A DNA stretch of 64,000 nucleotides from positions 43,354,930 to 43,418,929 of the forward strand of contig NC_053148.1 in assembly GCF_016808335.1 (NCBI RefSeq), read 5' to 3'. Of the stretch, positions 34,340 through 44,892 are shown piece after piece. The notes beneath the pieces are model-generated. The model made no database searches. It worked only from the letters and a program-made list of their open reading frames with translations, and was not told where the DNA came from. Source of the DNA: Panicum virgatum. Lineage: Eukaryota; Streptophyta; Magnoliopsida; Poales; Poaceae. Position 1 is the first letter of the stretch. Every line of letters begins with the position of its first letter. A program made the translations under genes and the position numbers.

Positions 34340-35871
34340 TGTTGGCATTTTTTAGCGTCGCCACTAGGAGTGGTTACTTCCTAGCAACGGTGCCTCGAAG
34401 ATGCCGTGTGGTATGTCTTAACGTTTACAGAAGGATCCGCAAGCGCACGGATATACCGTTGTAGCATTTCGCCCAGAAGTATTCAGGGTATCGTTATTTA
34501 TATTTTCCCAAGGGATGGCTAGGTTGTGTAAAGTGTATTTACTTAGTTACATAACCATGACATGTATGAGTAAGATGAAGACCACTGACTATACAGCAGT
34601 AAGTGGTATATAATAAGGATAATCAGGGGTAATGTGACACACACAGAACAACCAACTCTCATGAATAAAGAATAAACAAGCAATCCTAAGGTTAGTGGGA
34701 GCATAGGCAAAGATTCCTGTTATACTAATCATGTTAGTGGATAAGTTACGTTAGCTGCATTGCTTAGAGCTGCAGGTGCCGGGAAATTAGGGACATCGGA
34801 GAGAATGACCCGCACTGGAGAACATCCAGTCCCGTTTCATCTTTGCATGAACTCCTATACCGTACCCGAATGTCGGGGAGTACGCTAACCGAGAAGCAGC
34901 TTCCCGGCGGACCGACAGGGCTGTCACCACCTGCGGTCTACCCCAGTCACACCGTGGAGCACCATCATATCCGAAGGATCCCGCATGCCCTGGCACCATG
35001 CACGCATATGAGGTCACTACCGTAGCACCCCCGGGTCTCCCACCCTTTCGGATGGACAGGTAAGATGCTAAGGCAAGCCCGAAAGCACAACGAACCAATA
35101 TCCTTACCCAGATCATCTGGTCTAAGCATGCAACTACTATAACTTGATAAAGCACAGCTCAAGGCTAAGCAAGCTATGAACATAGCAAGATAACCAAGAA
35201 CGAACTCTGAATGATTAGCATAAAGAAAGTCGGAATACAAAGTCATACCAGAGGCCGAGGATTGCTCGCCGACCTCGAGGATGGCTGGATTCGCTAAGGA
35301 GATGAAGTACTAGCCTAGCTCCACTACCCTAAGGAGTACAAGTCACAAGAGAGTGTAGAGAGAGAGGCTTCCAAGTGGTGTGTGTGAGAGAGTGGTGGGA
35401 GGCCCCTTTTATAGCTTGAGAGGTCGGTTTCCGCCATCTCTAAACATGGAAACATGCCAAACCACCATTGGGAGGATAAGATCAAGCTTCCCGCCAAAAA
35501 TCAGCGGGAGAGGCAGACAGGTGGGGTCGGCCGACCCCCCCCCCCTTGGCGCCTTTTCCCACCGACCTTCTCTGGTTCACTGCTCTGTGGGTCCTGATGT
35601 CAGATGGTCGGTGCCGGGGCTTGGTTGGTCGGTTTGATCTGGTTTGTGGGCCTCCTTTGCTCATGTTATGCAGGACACGATCGTCTGTGATTTCTATCTG
35701 TGTATTAGTCGTGTTTTCGTCTTATTCCAGACTTGTGCTCCTGAAATCATAAATTCTCGAAAAGAACTGTGGAGCTAGGTTAGTGATACAAATATGCGAG
35801 TAAGAGGTATAATTTTCCTTTTTTAATGAGTATAGTTGACAGTCATATTTCGCACTTAACGACTGTCAACA
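34340..35871 (-). repeat. 5' LTR of Gypsy element 1
   Basis: 1532 bp, TG...CA ends. It contains an intact TATAAAAG box on the minus strand at 35406-35413 and a 13-base C run near 35537. It pairs with 26947-28478. Confidence 0.92.
35406..35413 (-). promoter_or_regulatory. TATA box in the 5' LTR of Gypsy element 1
   Basis: TATAAAAG on the minus strand lies within the LTR that would drive transcription of the element. Confidence 0.65.
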
Positions 35872-35876
35872 CCCCG

Positions 35877-36915
35877 CCCCCACAGTCCCCAACCCCAACC
35901 CCCATTGCCGCAACACCATCGCCCGGCCAAGTTCCTGCAATCCAACGGGGCGCGGTGGGGCAGGGAGAGGGGTGGCCTCGGGGGGGGGCATGGATCCGAG
36001 GCAGGCTACTTCTTGGGAACCGTGCCGATGCCAACCGTGGCGTCCTTCCTCATCGCCGTGTTTTTTTCCCGATGGGCCGTGGTTGGTGTGGTGATCACAG
36101 GCAGGACGTGAGTGGGAGCAGGCACCGATGATGCCAGATTTGAGCTATTCAAGCATGGTTCAGGAGAAGCCATAGAGCACACGCCTCACCGCCGCTGGAG
36201 AAAACATCACGTTTTGCATATTTGTATTTCAAACATCGACAGTGCAAAAATAGGATGCCAAATATATGAAATTTGCTAATAGTCTCATTTAAATTGTTAT
36301 TCATATATTTAGGAGGGGAGAAGATCCTTTTGCCCCTGTGTTGGACGCTGGAAGCATTATCTCTCTGCTCCTGACCTAGTGTTGTTCCATTGCCGATCAG
36401 CAGCCGCCCACGCAGTTGCTCTCTGCTACCAGCAAATTGCTGGATCTAGCATTGTTCCACCGCCAGTCGACCTTGCCGCAGCGGTCCACGCAATTGCTCT
36501 CGCCTGCCAGCAAGCTATTGGGCTCGACTGCCGCAACCCAGCTATGTTCTTCCCGGTCCGCCGAGCTGCAGACCAGGGCCCTCGATGAGCTCCGCAATCC
36601 TACTGTCCCACAGGAAAGTGCGTCCGCTATGCTCTCCTCCAATGCTAGGAGGTGATGGTGGCGGTGCTGAACAGGTTGACGAGATACCATTGTGTTGATG
36701 TACAAACAAATGTCTTTGCGAGTTCAGGCTGCATATATAGTCCGGCCTAGTGCTATTCTGTATATGGGAATAATAATTTAAGTTCAATAGATTAATTGTT
36801 TTCTGCTACATGTTAGTGTAGTAGTCTTGTGGATTGTTTTAATCAACTAGTAAACACAACTACACAAAACAACAACAAATGTTGTGTCTAGTGATTTTTT
36901 TAATGTAAGTATTTT
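35877..36915. other. Intergenic sequence right of Gypsy element 1
   Basis: GC-rich to 36115, then mixed. No domain is recognised in the short open frames. 36370-36590 contains partly repeated CTCTCYGCYWSCAGCAA-like segments. Nothing further is supported. Confidence 0.3.
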
Positions 36916-38524
36916 TGAATATATTGCAGCAAGAACAAAATTTCCTCTCTTTGATGAGACCAAGTGGGAACAGACATACTCAACTGAAGAAATGTTTGAA
37001 AGTCTTTGATATAACGTGCCAAGGTTTTGGTAAGTACTCCATGACAGAGACCACGGTAACTAGACGTCCTTGGACACAAGTCTATAGCGGTGCTTTTCCT
37101 TCGAGTTTGGTGTTCGCAAAGGAGCTCATCTCAAGAAATTCATTTTATCGCTTTTGGGACCCAAATATGGATGGATTTGTGGCGAGTAATTTTACTTCAT
37201 ATTCTTTAAATTTCTTATGATTATGTAGGCATTTAAAATTATTTTGCTTGTTGGTTCAGGTACTGCTCGAGAAGGATACTATCAAAATTACCGTTATTCA
37301 TGCAGACTCACACTTCAACATATGCTTGAGCACCTACAGAACTCTGAAGTTCTTGAAGGAAAATGAACCACACCTAGCTAGATATCAAATTCAAAACAAG
37401 TTATTAACCATAATACATTTTGTTGCTAGCTTTATGTTGCCTACTCGTAGCTGACTTTTCTCGCTTTTAGTTGATGATCAGATGATAATTGAGTGTCATG
37501 CTATAGGTGGCAGGTTTGAGTATCGCTTAGTCCATTTTATTATTTATTGGAAATTAGGAGTGGCCATAATACCCACTAAGCTGAGGACCTACACCTATGA
37601 CATACTAACTCACTCTAGTCGGTCAGCCTCTTTAATTTCTAATTACTTAGTGTACTGGGATATTTTGATGGCAGAACTGCCTTTTCAATTCCTGGTGGCA
37701 GAGCCTACCAACAGAATGAAGTTGGCTTACGGGTGATAGAGCCAACCATCGATGAAGCCTGAACGCTTTTGTAATCCCAGGTGACAGAGCCAATCTTTGA
37801 TCACAACTTATACATTAAGTACTTAAAAACTATATGCCTTAATCGGGAGACTGACACTCACAAGACCAAAACTTTATTGCAACACAATACTACACAAGAG
37901 CATACAACACCCTCCACTTCAATGGCTGGCCTAGCACTAATCCTTCACTCGTAGCACTACCACCTCTCAATCTACCATGCTCATGGATGTATGTCATGGC
38001 AAGGGAGGGGGGGTCTCTATTTATAGGCCAAAGGGGGACATGATATTTAGACAAGTGTATGCTTCTATAGAATTCCTAAACATTGTAACATTTTTTAAAT
38101 TTATTTATTACTATTTCTGGAGTCCTCCATAGAAAATATCTCAATCTTGCATTGTGAAGAATACTCTAGAAGTTTGCCTTGCACTCTTTATGAAATGATA
38201 TATCCTATTTCATTTGCCTTGGCAGGAAACCTCCCTTGCTGACCGTATAAAAGCTGACACATCTGAAGTAGTCATCTATGTTGTTTTGGAACCAACTAAT
38301 TTATTGTCTTGTATAAGTTAGATTTGAAGTTGAAATGTTTGTGTTATTTCCTTTGTGATGGCTGAAGCTGTGGAGGTTGCTGTACATTTTGGTGTGTGAA
38401 GTTGACTTTTGTTTTGAGAGGGGAGCAATAATGATGGATGGGTGGTTCAACTAGTAGCAACAAATGTAATAGCACTTGTGATAAGGCATGGGTATTCTTT
38501 TTACTGTTGATTGATCTTGTACAA
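36916..38524. other. AT-rich intergenic sequence, possibly transposon-derived
   Basis: Several short frames (36915-37220, 37248-37454, 37482-37736) are spaced like exons with GT-AG-like borders, but their translations match no family I recognise. TGGCAGAGCC recurs near 37691 and as TGACAGAGCC near 37782. A TATTTATAGG segment at about 38020 on the plus strand, preceded by a G run, may belong to a decayed LTR. Confidence 0.3.
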
Positions 38525-38970
38525 CTAGAAAGGCCCGCAGCTCGGGGCTTATATTTCAGGTAATATGTTTGTAGTTGATGCAAACTTTAGTTCATGCATA
38601 TAATAATTATGGTATATTAGTAAATGCATTTTCTTAAAAGCAACATGTAAAGCAAATTCGTCATTTTTTTTAATTTTCGGATAGGTGTCATGGTCAGCAG
38701 CCCGTTGTTGCACTTGGTATATATTTTTGGTTTTCTATGGTCGTCACGCTATCATTTAAGTTGTATTTTATTTTAGGTATCGAAATGGGTGTATGACCTT
38801 TTTTTGCTATATTTATTGTGATGAAATAAGGTAAAATTATTTACTAGGGAGGGCAGAGCACAGTTAGCCGGAAGTTTAATGCATTTGTGAAATAAGAATC
38901 TTCGAACTTTTAATCATGAGGCAATTAATAGACATGATGGTATTTTTTAAAGAAAGTAGTGGTTATATTA

Positions 38971-39597
38971 AAGGGAAAAGTTGAAATTACGCCCTCAAAC
39001 TATCCTAGAAGTCCGATTTTCATCATTCAACTACAAAACTGAATAACATAGACTATCCAACTATCGAAACTGGGCAAATTTGAACCTTGGGGTGGTTTCC
39101 ATGGTGGCTTTTTATTTTATAAAAAATTCAAAAATTCTAATTATATCTAAAAAACCAAATCTAATTCATATTAAATCACAAAAAATGAAACTAGTACCAA
39201 CTTGTTCCTAAAAATGTAACATATCTATTATTGCTCTATATGAAGCTTGGTTATTCAAAAATAATAGACATAACCACAAGCAATCAAATATTATGAGAAT
39301 AAAAATTTTTGATTTGAATTACTGAATGTATGATGCCAATAGATAGGTCACATTTTTAGAAAACCTTTGATACCCCTTTTATATTTGTTTTTATCTAAAA
39401 TGAAATAATTATGAATTTTTAGTTTAAATTTGAATATTTGTAATTCTTACAAAATACAAAACCACCTTGGAAACCACCCCAAGGTCCAAATTTGCATGGT
39501 TTGACAGTTGGATGGGTCTATGTTATCTGGTTTTGTAGTTAAAGGTTGAAAACCGAACTTCTGTGATAGTTTGAGGGTGTAAATTGGATTTTTTTCC
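38971..39597. mobile_element. Long-TIR miniature transposon, copy 2
   Basis: Left arm ACGCCCTCAAACTATCCTA and ACCTTGGGGTGGTTTCC. The right arm, inverted, is ACACCCTCAAACTATCACA and ACCTTGGGGTGGTTTCC. The arms match over roughly 140 bp with changes. The short direct repeat TATATTA flanks the element (38964-38970 and about 39598-39604), possibly a 9-bp duplication with decayed ends. Same family as 10511-11084. Confidence 0.78.
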
Positions 39598-40186
39598 TAT
39601 ATTAGCGTTATTGTGGAGGTAGCTTGAGAAGCTATAAAGGAACGATGGTACAATATTATATTATTAGCGAAATATGATCTTATGTTGAATGCTTTGAATT
39701 TACCATTTTGTTGTGTAGCGAAGCTTTAAGTCTTGAAATTTTGACCATTTTTATAGAAGCCCTTTGAATTTGAAATTGTACTATATAATGAAGATGTAGA
39801 GTTTGAAATTCTAAGTAATTTTTGTATTAAATATTTTTAAACTTGAAGATATTTTGGTATCCAAATTGTGGGTAGAACTGATCATATGTAAGCATTTCTG
39901 CAAACTAATTGTGAAAGAATTTTGAATTTTCAAAATTTGCTCTATAATAAAGTTGAAGTTTACAAATTTTTAATCAAACTTTATATTGAACAACTTTTGA
40001 TTTTGATATGTTTTGGTGTTCAAATTGTACGTATAATGTCGCATGCGAAGAAGTAATGAACGGAATGGGTTGTGGTTTGATTTAATAAGAATCCGAGGGT
40101 TTGCTTAAAAGAATCCTGAGAGAGAACTAGGATGGCGGGTTGATTTTATGAAAACTTAAAGTTTTGGTTGCAAAGTTTCCATGAAC

Positions 40187-40370
40187 GTCGGACTGCGTGT
40201 TGATTTTTGATAAAAATTGTGAATTTTTTCATGAAAATATCTAAGAGAGGAGGTCGGACTGCAGGTTGATTTCGCTAAACGCAAAGGGCTTTCTCATAAA
40301 AAAAGTCTAAGAGAGGAGGTCGGACTGTGGATTAATTTCACTAAAGCTTGAGGGGTTTTTCGCAAAATAC
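40187..40370. repeat. 66-bp tandem repeat, about 3 units
   Basis: GTCGGACTG starts units at 40187, 40253 and 40319. Each unit continues GATTTCGCTAAA-like and ends CTAAGAGAGGAG. The third is incomplete. A more diverged unit may precede at about 40125. Confidence 0.85.
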
Positions 40371-40714
40371 ATTGAATTTGCATGATCCTGACCATCTGCC
40401 CGACCAATCCGATAGCCGGGATTTGGCCGCGACATGGCCTTGCTCCAGCGCACTTTTTGGTGCAAGAATCGTATTGAGAGGTCTGGCGTGGTCAAAATCC
40501 ACATCAAATGCAAATGCTCTGAAGTGCTAATTTACCAATGTACCGTTTCGTATTAGGCGTACTAATGTGCTAAACTTAATGACTGGGCGCTGGCAAATAC
40601 CATGCCATAATTGACTAGGCGCTGACGAAGTAGCGATCCAGCGGGCCAGCTGCTTGTTTGTAGCGCTTCATCAAGTGGCACTGCCAGCCGTGAAGGATTT
40701 CAGATGCGGACGAG

Positions 40715-41010
40715 ATCAAAGCTACTAGTGGCTATATATTCACTCTAACAGGTGATGCAGTTGCGTGGAGGTCCTGCAAACAAGCAGTCTTGATAAAATT
40801 AACGGGTGAAGCAGAACTTGTAGCACTAGAGACTGCTACTAATGAGGCTGAATGGCTTAGAGAGTTCCTTATGAACTTGCCTTTGCTTGAGAAGCTGGTA
40901 CCACCCATCCTAATGTATTGCCATAACCAATCAATGCTAGCTTAGGTTATGAATATAAAGATTAATTGCAAGTCCAACAAGCATATTAAGCGGAGGCTTT
41001 AAACAGTCAG
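40715..41010 (+). pseudogene. Ty1/Copia RNase H fragment
   Basis: The translation SGYIFTLTGDAVAWRSCKQA, EAELVALETATNEAEWLREF and LMYCHNQSMLA matches the RNase H end of Copia polyproteins. HIKRRL, near the normal C-terminus, follows after a stop. The catalytic Asp segment upstream is missing. The downstream sequence (41030 onward) could be the rest of that element and its LTR, split by the MULE-like insertion. Confidence 0.8.
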
Positions 41011-41306
41011 AAAGGGATTATCCTTCTTATTCTTACTCTGGCATTGGTGGGGGACAGGCCCATGAAGAGGCCCATTTCAGAAATGTCAAAGCAAGAGTGT
41101 ATGGCATCCTTCAGTCCCACATTTCTAGTTCAAGTTGGTGCAAGCCAACTTAAATAGAAGAGCACTCCCTTGTGTTCGAACACACAAAAAAAGGGGAAAA
41201 GTGGGGCTGCTTTACACAATGCACGCACGCACACGCGTATTCGCATAAGTTTCGCGTAAGGAACCACATGACTTGTGACGCAGCGAGCTGCCAAGCTAAG
41301 TTGGTG

Positions 41307-41316
41307 TAAATCTTTT
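41307..41316. repeat. Left target duplication of the MULE-like element
   Basis: TAAATCTTTT, repeated at 42208-42217. Confidence 0.88.
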
Positions 41317-42207
41317 GGAAAAAGTCTACGTAGCCCCCCTATCGGCAGTCGACTACTTAACCCTCCAACTTATAAAACCGGGTATTCCACACCCCAACCT
41401 TTCCAAAACCGAACAAATAACCCCCTCAAGCAGTTTTGAACGGTGGTTTTGTCTATTTATTTGTTATTTATTTCGAATAAATCATCAAAAAGTCATAGTA
41501 AATCATAAAAAAATCATAAAATGGAACATCTAAGTTTCTATAATTAATACAATTTTTTATTGTAGATTTTTATCTATTTTTGATATAATTAATTGGAATA
41601 ATTCATAACTGCAGATTCTATAGTTCGCTTGTGGTGAAAATTTTATGGTGACCTAATTATTATATGCTTGAACTGTAGTAAAAAATTCATGCTCATTGGA
41701 TCATGTATTACATAGTTATAAATTTATTCATGGTTTATGCTTGTTAAATCTATAACTAAGTTATATATGATCCAATAAGTATGAAGTTTTTGCTGCCGTT
41801 CAAGCATACAATAGTTAGACCACCATAAAAATTTCACTGCAATTGGACCATAGAAACTATAGTTATGACTTATTCAAATTAATTATAGAAAATAATATAT
41901 CAAAATCTACAGAAAAAAATTTTGTACTACAGCATACCATATTATATGTTCACTTTGTAGATCTGCTCATGTGGAGTCCAACAAAATTAGAATTTCTATT
42001 TTATGATTTTGCTACGATTTACTATGATTTTTTGATGATTCATCCCAAATAAATAAAAAAAGATAAAGATAAAACCACCGTCCAAAACTGTTTGGGGGGT
42101 TATTTGTCCGGTTTTGGATAGGGTTGGGTGTGGAATACCCAGTTTTATAGGTTAGGGGGTTAAGTAATCGACTGCTGATAGGTGAGGGGGTTATGTAGAC
42201 TTTTTTC
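41317..42207. mobile_element. Non-autonomous Mutator-like element (891 bp)
   Basis: Inverted repeats of about 150 bp: the left starts GGAAAAAGTCTACGTAGCCCC and the right, inverted, starts GAAAAAAGTCTACATAACCCC. Both then contain GTCGAYTACTTAACCC, GGGTATTCCACACCC and AGTTTTGRACGGTGGTTTT. A 10-bp direct repeat (TAAATCTTTT) flanks it, in the 9-11 bp range of Mutator-like elements. The AT-rich centre has a second nested pair of inverted segments (about 41590-41700 and 41800-41870) and no transposase. Confidence 0.88.
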
Positions 42208-42217
42208 TAAATCTTTT
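42208..42217. repeat. Right target duplication of the MULE-like element
   Basis: Second copy of TAAATCTTTT. Confidence 0.88.
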
Positions 42218-43120
42218 TCCATTTGCCTATTAATCTATTGACAACAGTTATTAGACATGATTAGTGTGCAATCAGTGCCATAATCTCGAGTTAAATGAGC
42301 AGTATTAATTTGAGTTAATTGGATGATTACTACTGCCATTAAGTGGTGTTTTTATAGTGAAAACGGTCAGCTGTGAGTTGTGCTCTCGCTTATAAGAATT
42401 CCTAGAGACATCCAGAAAACACACACACGAACAACCTCCACATCTTCTTCTCTCTTTTTCCCGCTGGTGAGCTATGGTGTGGGACTGTGCTGCTAGTTCT
42501 CGCTGACTTTTCTCCTTGGCGTGCACTGAGGAGAAGGGTGAGCGGTGGATCTCCAAGCCGCTGTCGTCGTGAAGCCTGCACGAGGGGCGGCAATAAAGTT
42601 TCTGGGCAACGCAACTGCGCGACCGCTTGAGGCCGATTGACTATGTTCTGCACTGCTACGATTTGCACTGCATCGTCTCTTCACGAGAACGGAGTGCTGA
42701 TCGGTAAGAGTATTTGATTTTAACATGAGTATGTTTCAGCTCGATTTACTCTATCAGTTTTCAATTCTATTTGAGGTAGCAGTAGCGTTGTTATTTCTAT
42801 ATCGCCTCCATTTAAAATCTGGTCTCTTTAAACCCATATTTTCAATAGTGGTTTAGATAATATATCAGACCGTTTAACGCTGATGATCGTCACGTCTGCA
42901 GCGGCCCATGAATCTGTTCCCCTCTTCATTCATCGGCCACAAACGTCTACTGTATGTCATGCTAGAGCCGACACCTTCATGGCAACTTTCAACACGCGGA
43001 CAGCACAGATAGATCTTCAAAAAAAAAATCCAACGGTGCAAAATTTTCTTTAGATTAACATAGAAAGCTCGGTGAATGTGGTGGCTTTGTTTTAAAACTT
43101 CTTTATATTAATATAATAGA

Positions 43121-43713
43121 TGACACCAACAAGCAATGTGATATTGTATTGCTGATCAAGCCGCCAAAGTATGCAAAATACTAACCTCACCGGCAGATTA
43201 TAATGACACTCGTATCATGTGTGTTTGCGAAAAAATATATGGTATTCGGAAAACAAGTTATGAAAAATGAAAAAATAACTTTTCCGATAAGAGAAACTTC
43301 GAACATCAAAAAGTTGTCTCTCAAGAGTTTGATATACTTCGCTGAAAAATGCCTGTCATTTGTTACATCAAGGGATCTTGGTCTTATTTTGTGTTGAAAA
43401 TAGAAGTTGTACCGGTATGAAAAGAGAGAAGCTGAATTTTCCTGGAATTTCAAATATGTTCCTGTAGTGTCTAGTGTGAATTAGTTAGACAGAAGTTTTC
43501 TAAGAGGCTCGTGGGCGGGTTTGGCTTCTCATCAGGCCATCAATGTGGTCAAACATCTGGATTCTGACTCAAACCATGCGTAAATACAATATACCATAAT
43601 TCATAGAAATTGCAACATTTTATATTAACTGAAGCCCAGCACAAAAATGGTACATAAATACTACTGCAACATATTAAAAAGATGAAACACTACATCTAAA
43701 ATCTAGCTATTCT
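43121..43713. other. Intergenic sequence downstream of the synthase pseudogene
   Basis: No gene is seen. The last 100 bp are probably the former 3' UTR of the minus-strand pseudogene. Confidence 0.35.
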
Positions 43714-43740
43714 TTATGGGTTAACAATGCCGACGTATGA

Positions 43741-43753
43741 TAACTCTACGGAT
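43741..43753. repeat. Target duplication of the LINE tail (left)
   Basis: TAACTCTACGGAT, repeated at 43879-43891. Confidence 0.88.
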
Positions 43754-43878
43754 ACAACAACAACAACATAGCCTTTTTTCCCAAGTAAGTTGGGGTAGGC
43801 TAGAGATGAAACCCGAAAGAAATAAGTTCAGGGTTCAGGCACATTGATAGCTAGTCTCCAAGCGCTCCTATCCAAAAC
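43754..43878 (-). mobile_element. 5'-truncated LINE insertion (125 bp) in the synthase gene
   Basis: On the minus strand it reads CTAGCCTACCCCAACTTACT and ends in TTGTTGTTGTTGTA-type repeats. This is a LINE 3' end I recall as common in grass genomes, with a trinucleotide tail instead of poly(A). The 13-bp direct repeat TAACTCTACGGAT on both sides is a target-site duplication. It interrupts the final codons of the synthase-like gene. Confidence 0.85.
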
Positions 43879-43891
43879 TAACTCTACGGAT
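43879..43891. repeat. Target duplication of the LINE tail (right)
   Basis: Second copy of TAACTCTACGGAT. Confidence 0.88.
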
Positions 43892-44892
43892 CCAAGATAT
43901 ATTTTGCCATCATCTCTCTCAAGTCTCAACCGCCTCGGTCGGCCTCACATTCTTATGTCCCTTCATCTTTTGAAGTTTTTCGCCTTCGGCGCCAATCCTA
44001 ATGGCCAGCAAGTGTCTATCCAAACCAAACGGAAGCTCAAACTTTTCCCGATGCAGTGCCACCCAGTACCCTCCCTTCCCATCGGGCCTCACATTATCGG
44101 GGTATCCCGGTCGATCAGTAAACGGTTCAGACGTGTTGGTTTTGGGCCCTCGGATCCAGTACCTCATTAGCTTGCATGGACCCGTAAGTGCGACGACAAG
44201 GTGGGTTCTATCGGCACTGATGGAGATTCCATTAGGGTACGTCACGCCGGACTGGAGCACGGTGACTTGATTAGTCCGTGGGTCGTATTTCCTGATGCGT
44301 CCAGTCGAGTCTCCCGTCGTGGTGACCATCTGATGTTGCGCTCGTGTATACATTTTGCTGCTATCGGTAAAGTAGACATCACCAGTGACCTGGTCGATGT
44401 CCACACCGTTCGTGAAGCGCAGCGGCGCACCACCTGCCTCCGTCGCCAGCACCGTCGCCTCCCCGCCATTTGGCCCGACGCGCATCAGACCCATATAAGC
44501 GTCGGCGATGTAGAGGTTCCCGGAGCTGACATGAAACCTCAAGCCGAGCGGTCGGCCGCACGAGCTCTCCGTGGCTACCGGTGGTAGGTCGGAGAAGGCG
44601 TCGCAGTTGTTCTTGGTGTAGCTCGGGCTGTACGCGAACGTCTTCCAGCCGACGCCCTCGCCGCCGTATACTTGAGGATGCGGCCGTCGGAGACGCTGAC
44701 GTATGGCCCAGCGCCGTGGGCATCAAACGCGACGCTCTCGGGGCCGATGGCCAGCGTGTCCGGCAGCTCCAGGCGCTGGGGGTTGCTGGTGTCGATGGCC
44801 TTGGCTACGGTGGCGGTCGTGGCCGAGGGCAGGAGCAGCATGACGGCGAGCAAGATGGTCGCCAGGAGAGGCAGCTTCGACGCGCTTCCCAT

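Larger units (their letters stand above)
26947..35871 (-). mobile_element. Complete Gypsy-type LTR element without RT/integrase (8925 bp)
   Basis: Two 1532-bp LTRs (26947-28478 and 34340-35871) start TGTTGGC and end GTCAACA. They are flanked by CCCCG at 26942-26946 and 35872-35876. On the minus strand the order is 5' LTR, a primer-binding site complementary to tRNA-Asp, gag with CCHC knuckle, aspartic protease, a long spacer, a second ORF region (31479-30319), a non-coding stretch, a polypurine tract (TTGGGGGTGT) and 3' LTR. No reverse transcriptase, RNase H or integrase motif was found. The layout is Athila/Tat-like and non-autonomous. A related element sits at 59034. Confidence 0.9.
38525..43120 (-). 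mobile_element. Candidate composite Helitron (about 4.6 kb)
   Basis: Read on the minus strand, the left side ends CTAG followed by host T. An imperfect 7-bp hairpin (arms AGGCCCG and CGGGGCT, 38531-38549) precedes the end. The right side starts TCTATTATATTAATATAAAG after host A (43121). These are the expected Helitron 3' and 5' termini in matching orientation. The interior holds a long-TIR element, a 66-bp tandem repeat, a Copia RNase H fragment and a MULE-like element. No RepHel protein is visible. The pairing of the two ends is inference, since each could belong to a different broken element. Confidence 0.45.
43714..44892 (-). pseudogene. Strictosidine synthase-like protein, disrupted
   Basis: Family: six-bladed beta-propeller proteins of the strictosidine-synthase-like group, usually secreted or vacuolar. 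Start MGSASKLPLLATILLAVMLLL is a signal peptide (codon at 44890-44892). Conserved stretches are LAIGPESVAFDAHGAGPYV, DGRILKY, GRPLGLRFH, LYIADAYMGLMRVGPNGG, FTNGVDIDQVTGDVYFTDSS, YPNGISISADRTHLVV and GYWVALHREKFELPF. Two frameshifts are seen: about two extra bases at 44666-44671, after RILKY, and about one extra base at 43921, just before KIYLGSVEL, which brings in a TGA. A LINE tail is inserted three residues before the former SYVGIVNP end. Without these the length would be about 345 aa, normal for the family. No introns. True alkaloid-synthase activity is unlikely for grass members. Confidence 0.88.

Noticed and set aside
36915..37736. Multi-exon host gene
   Set aside because: Frames are short and splice-like borders common by chance; no residue pattern matches a known family.
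43741..43891. Alternative C-terminus of the synthase-like gene through the LINE sequence
   Set aside because: The 13-bp direct repeat and the recovery of the family's usual ending after the insert show it is an insertion, not a natural exon.
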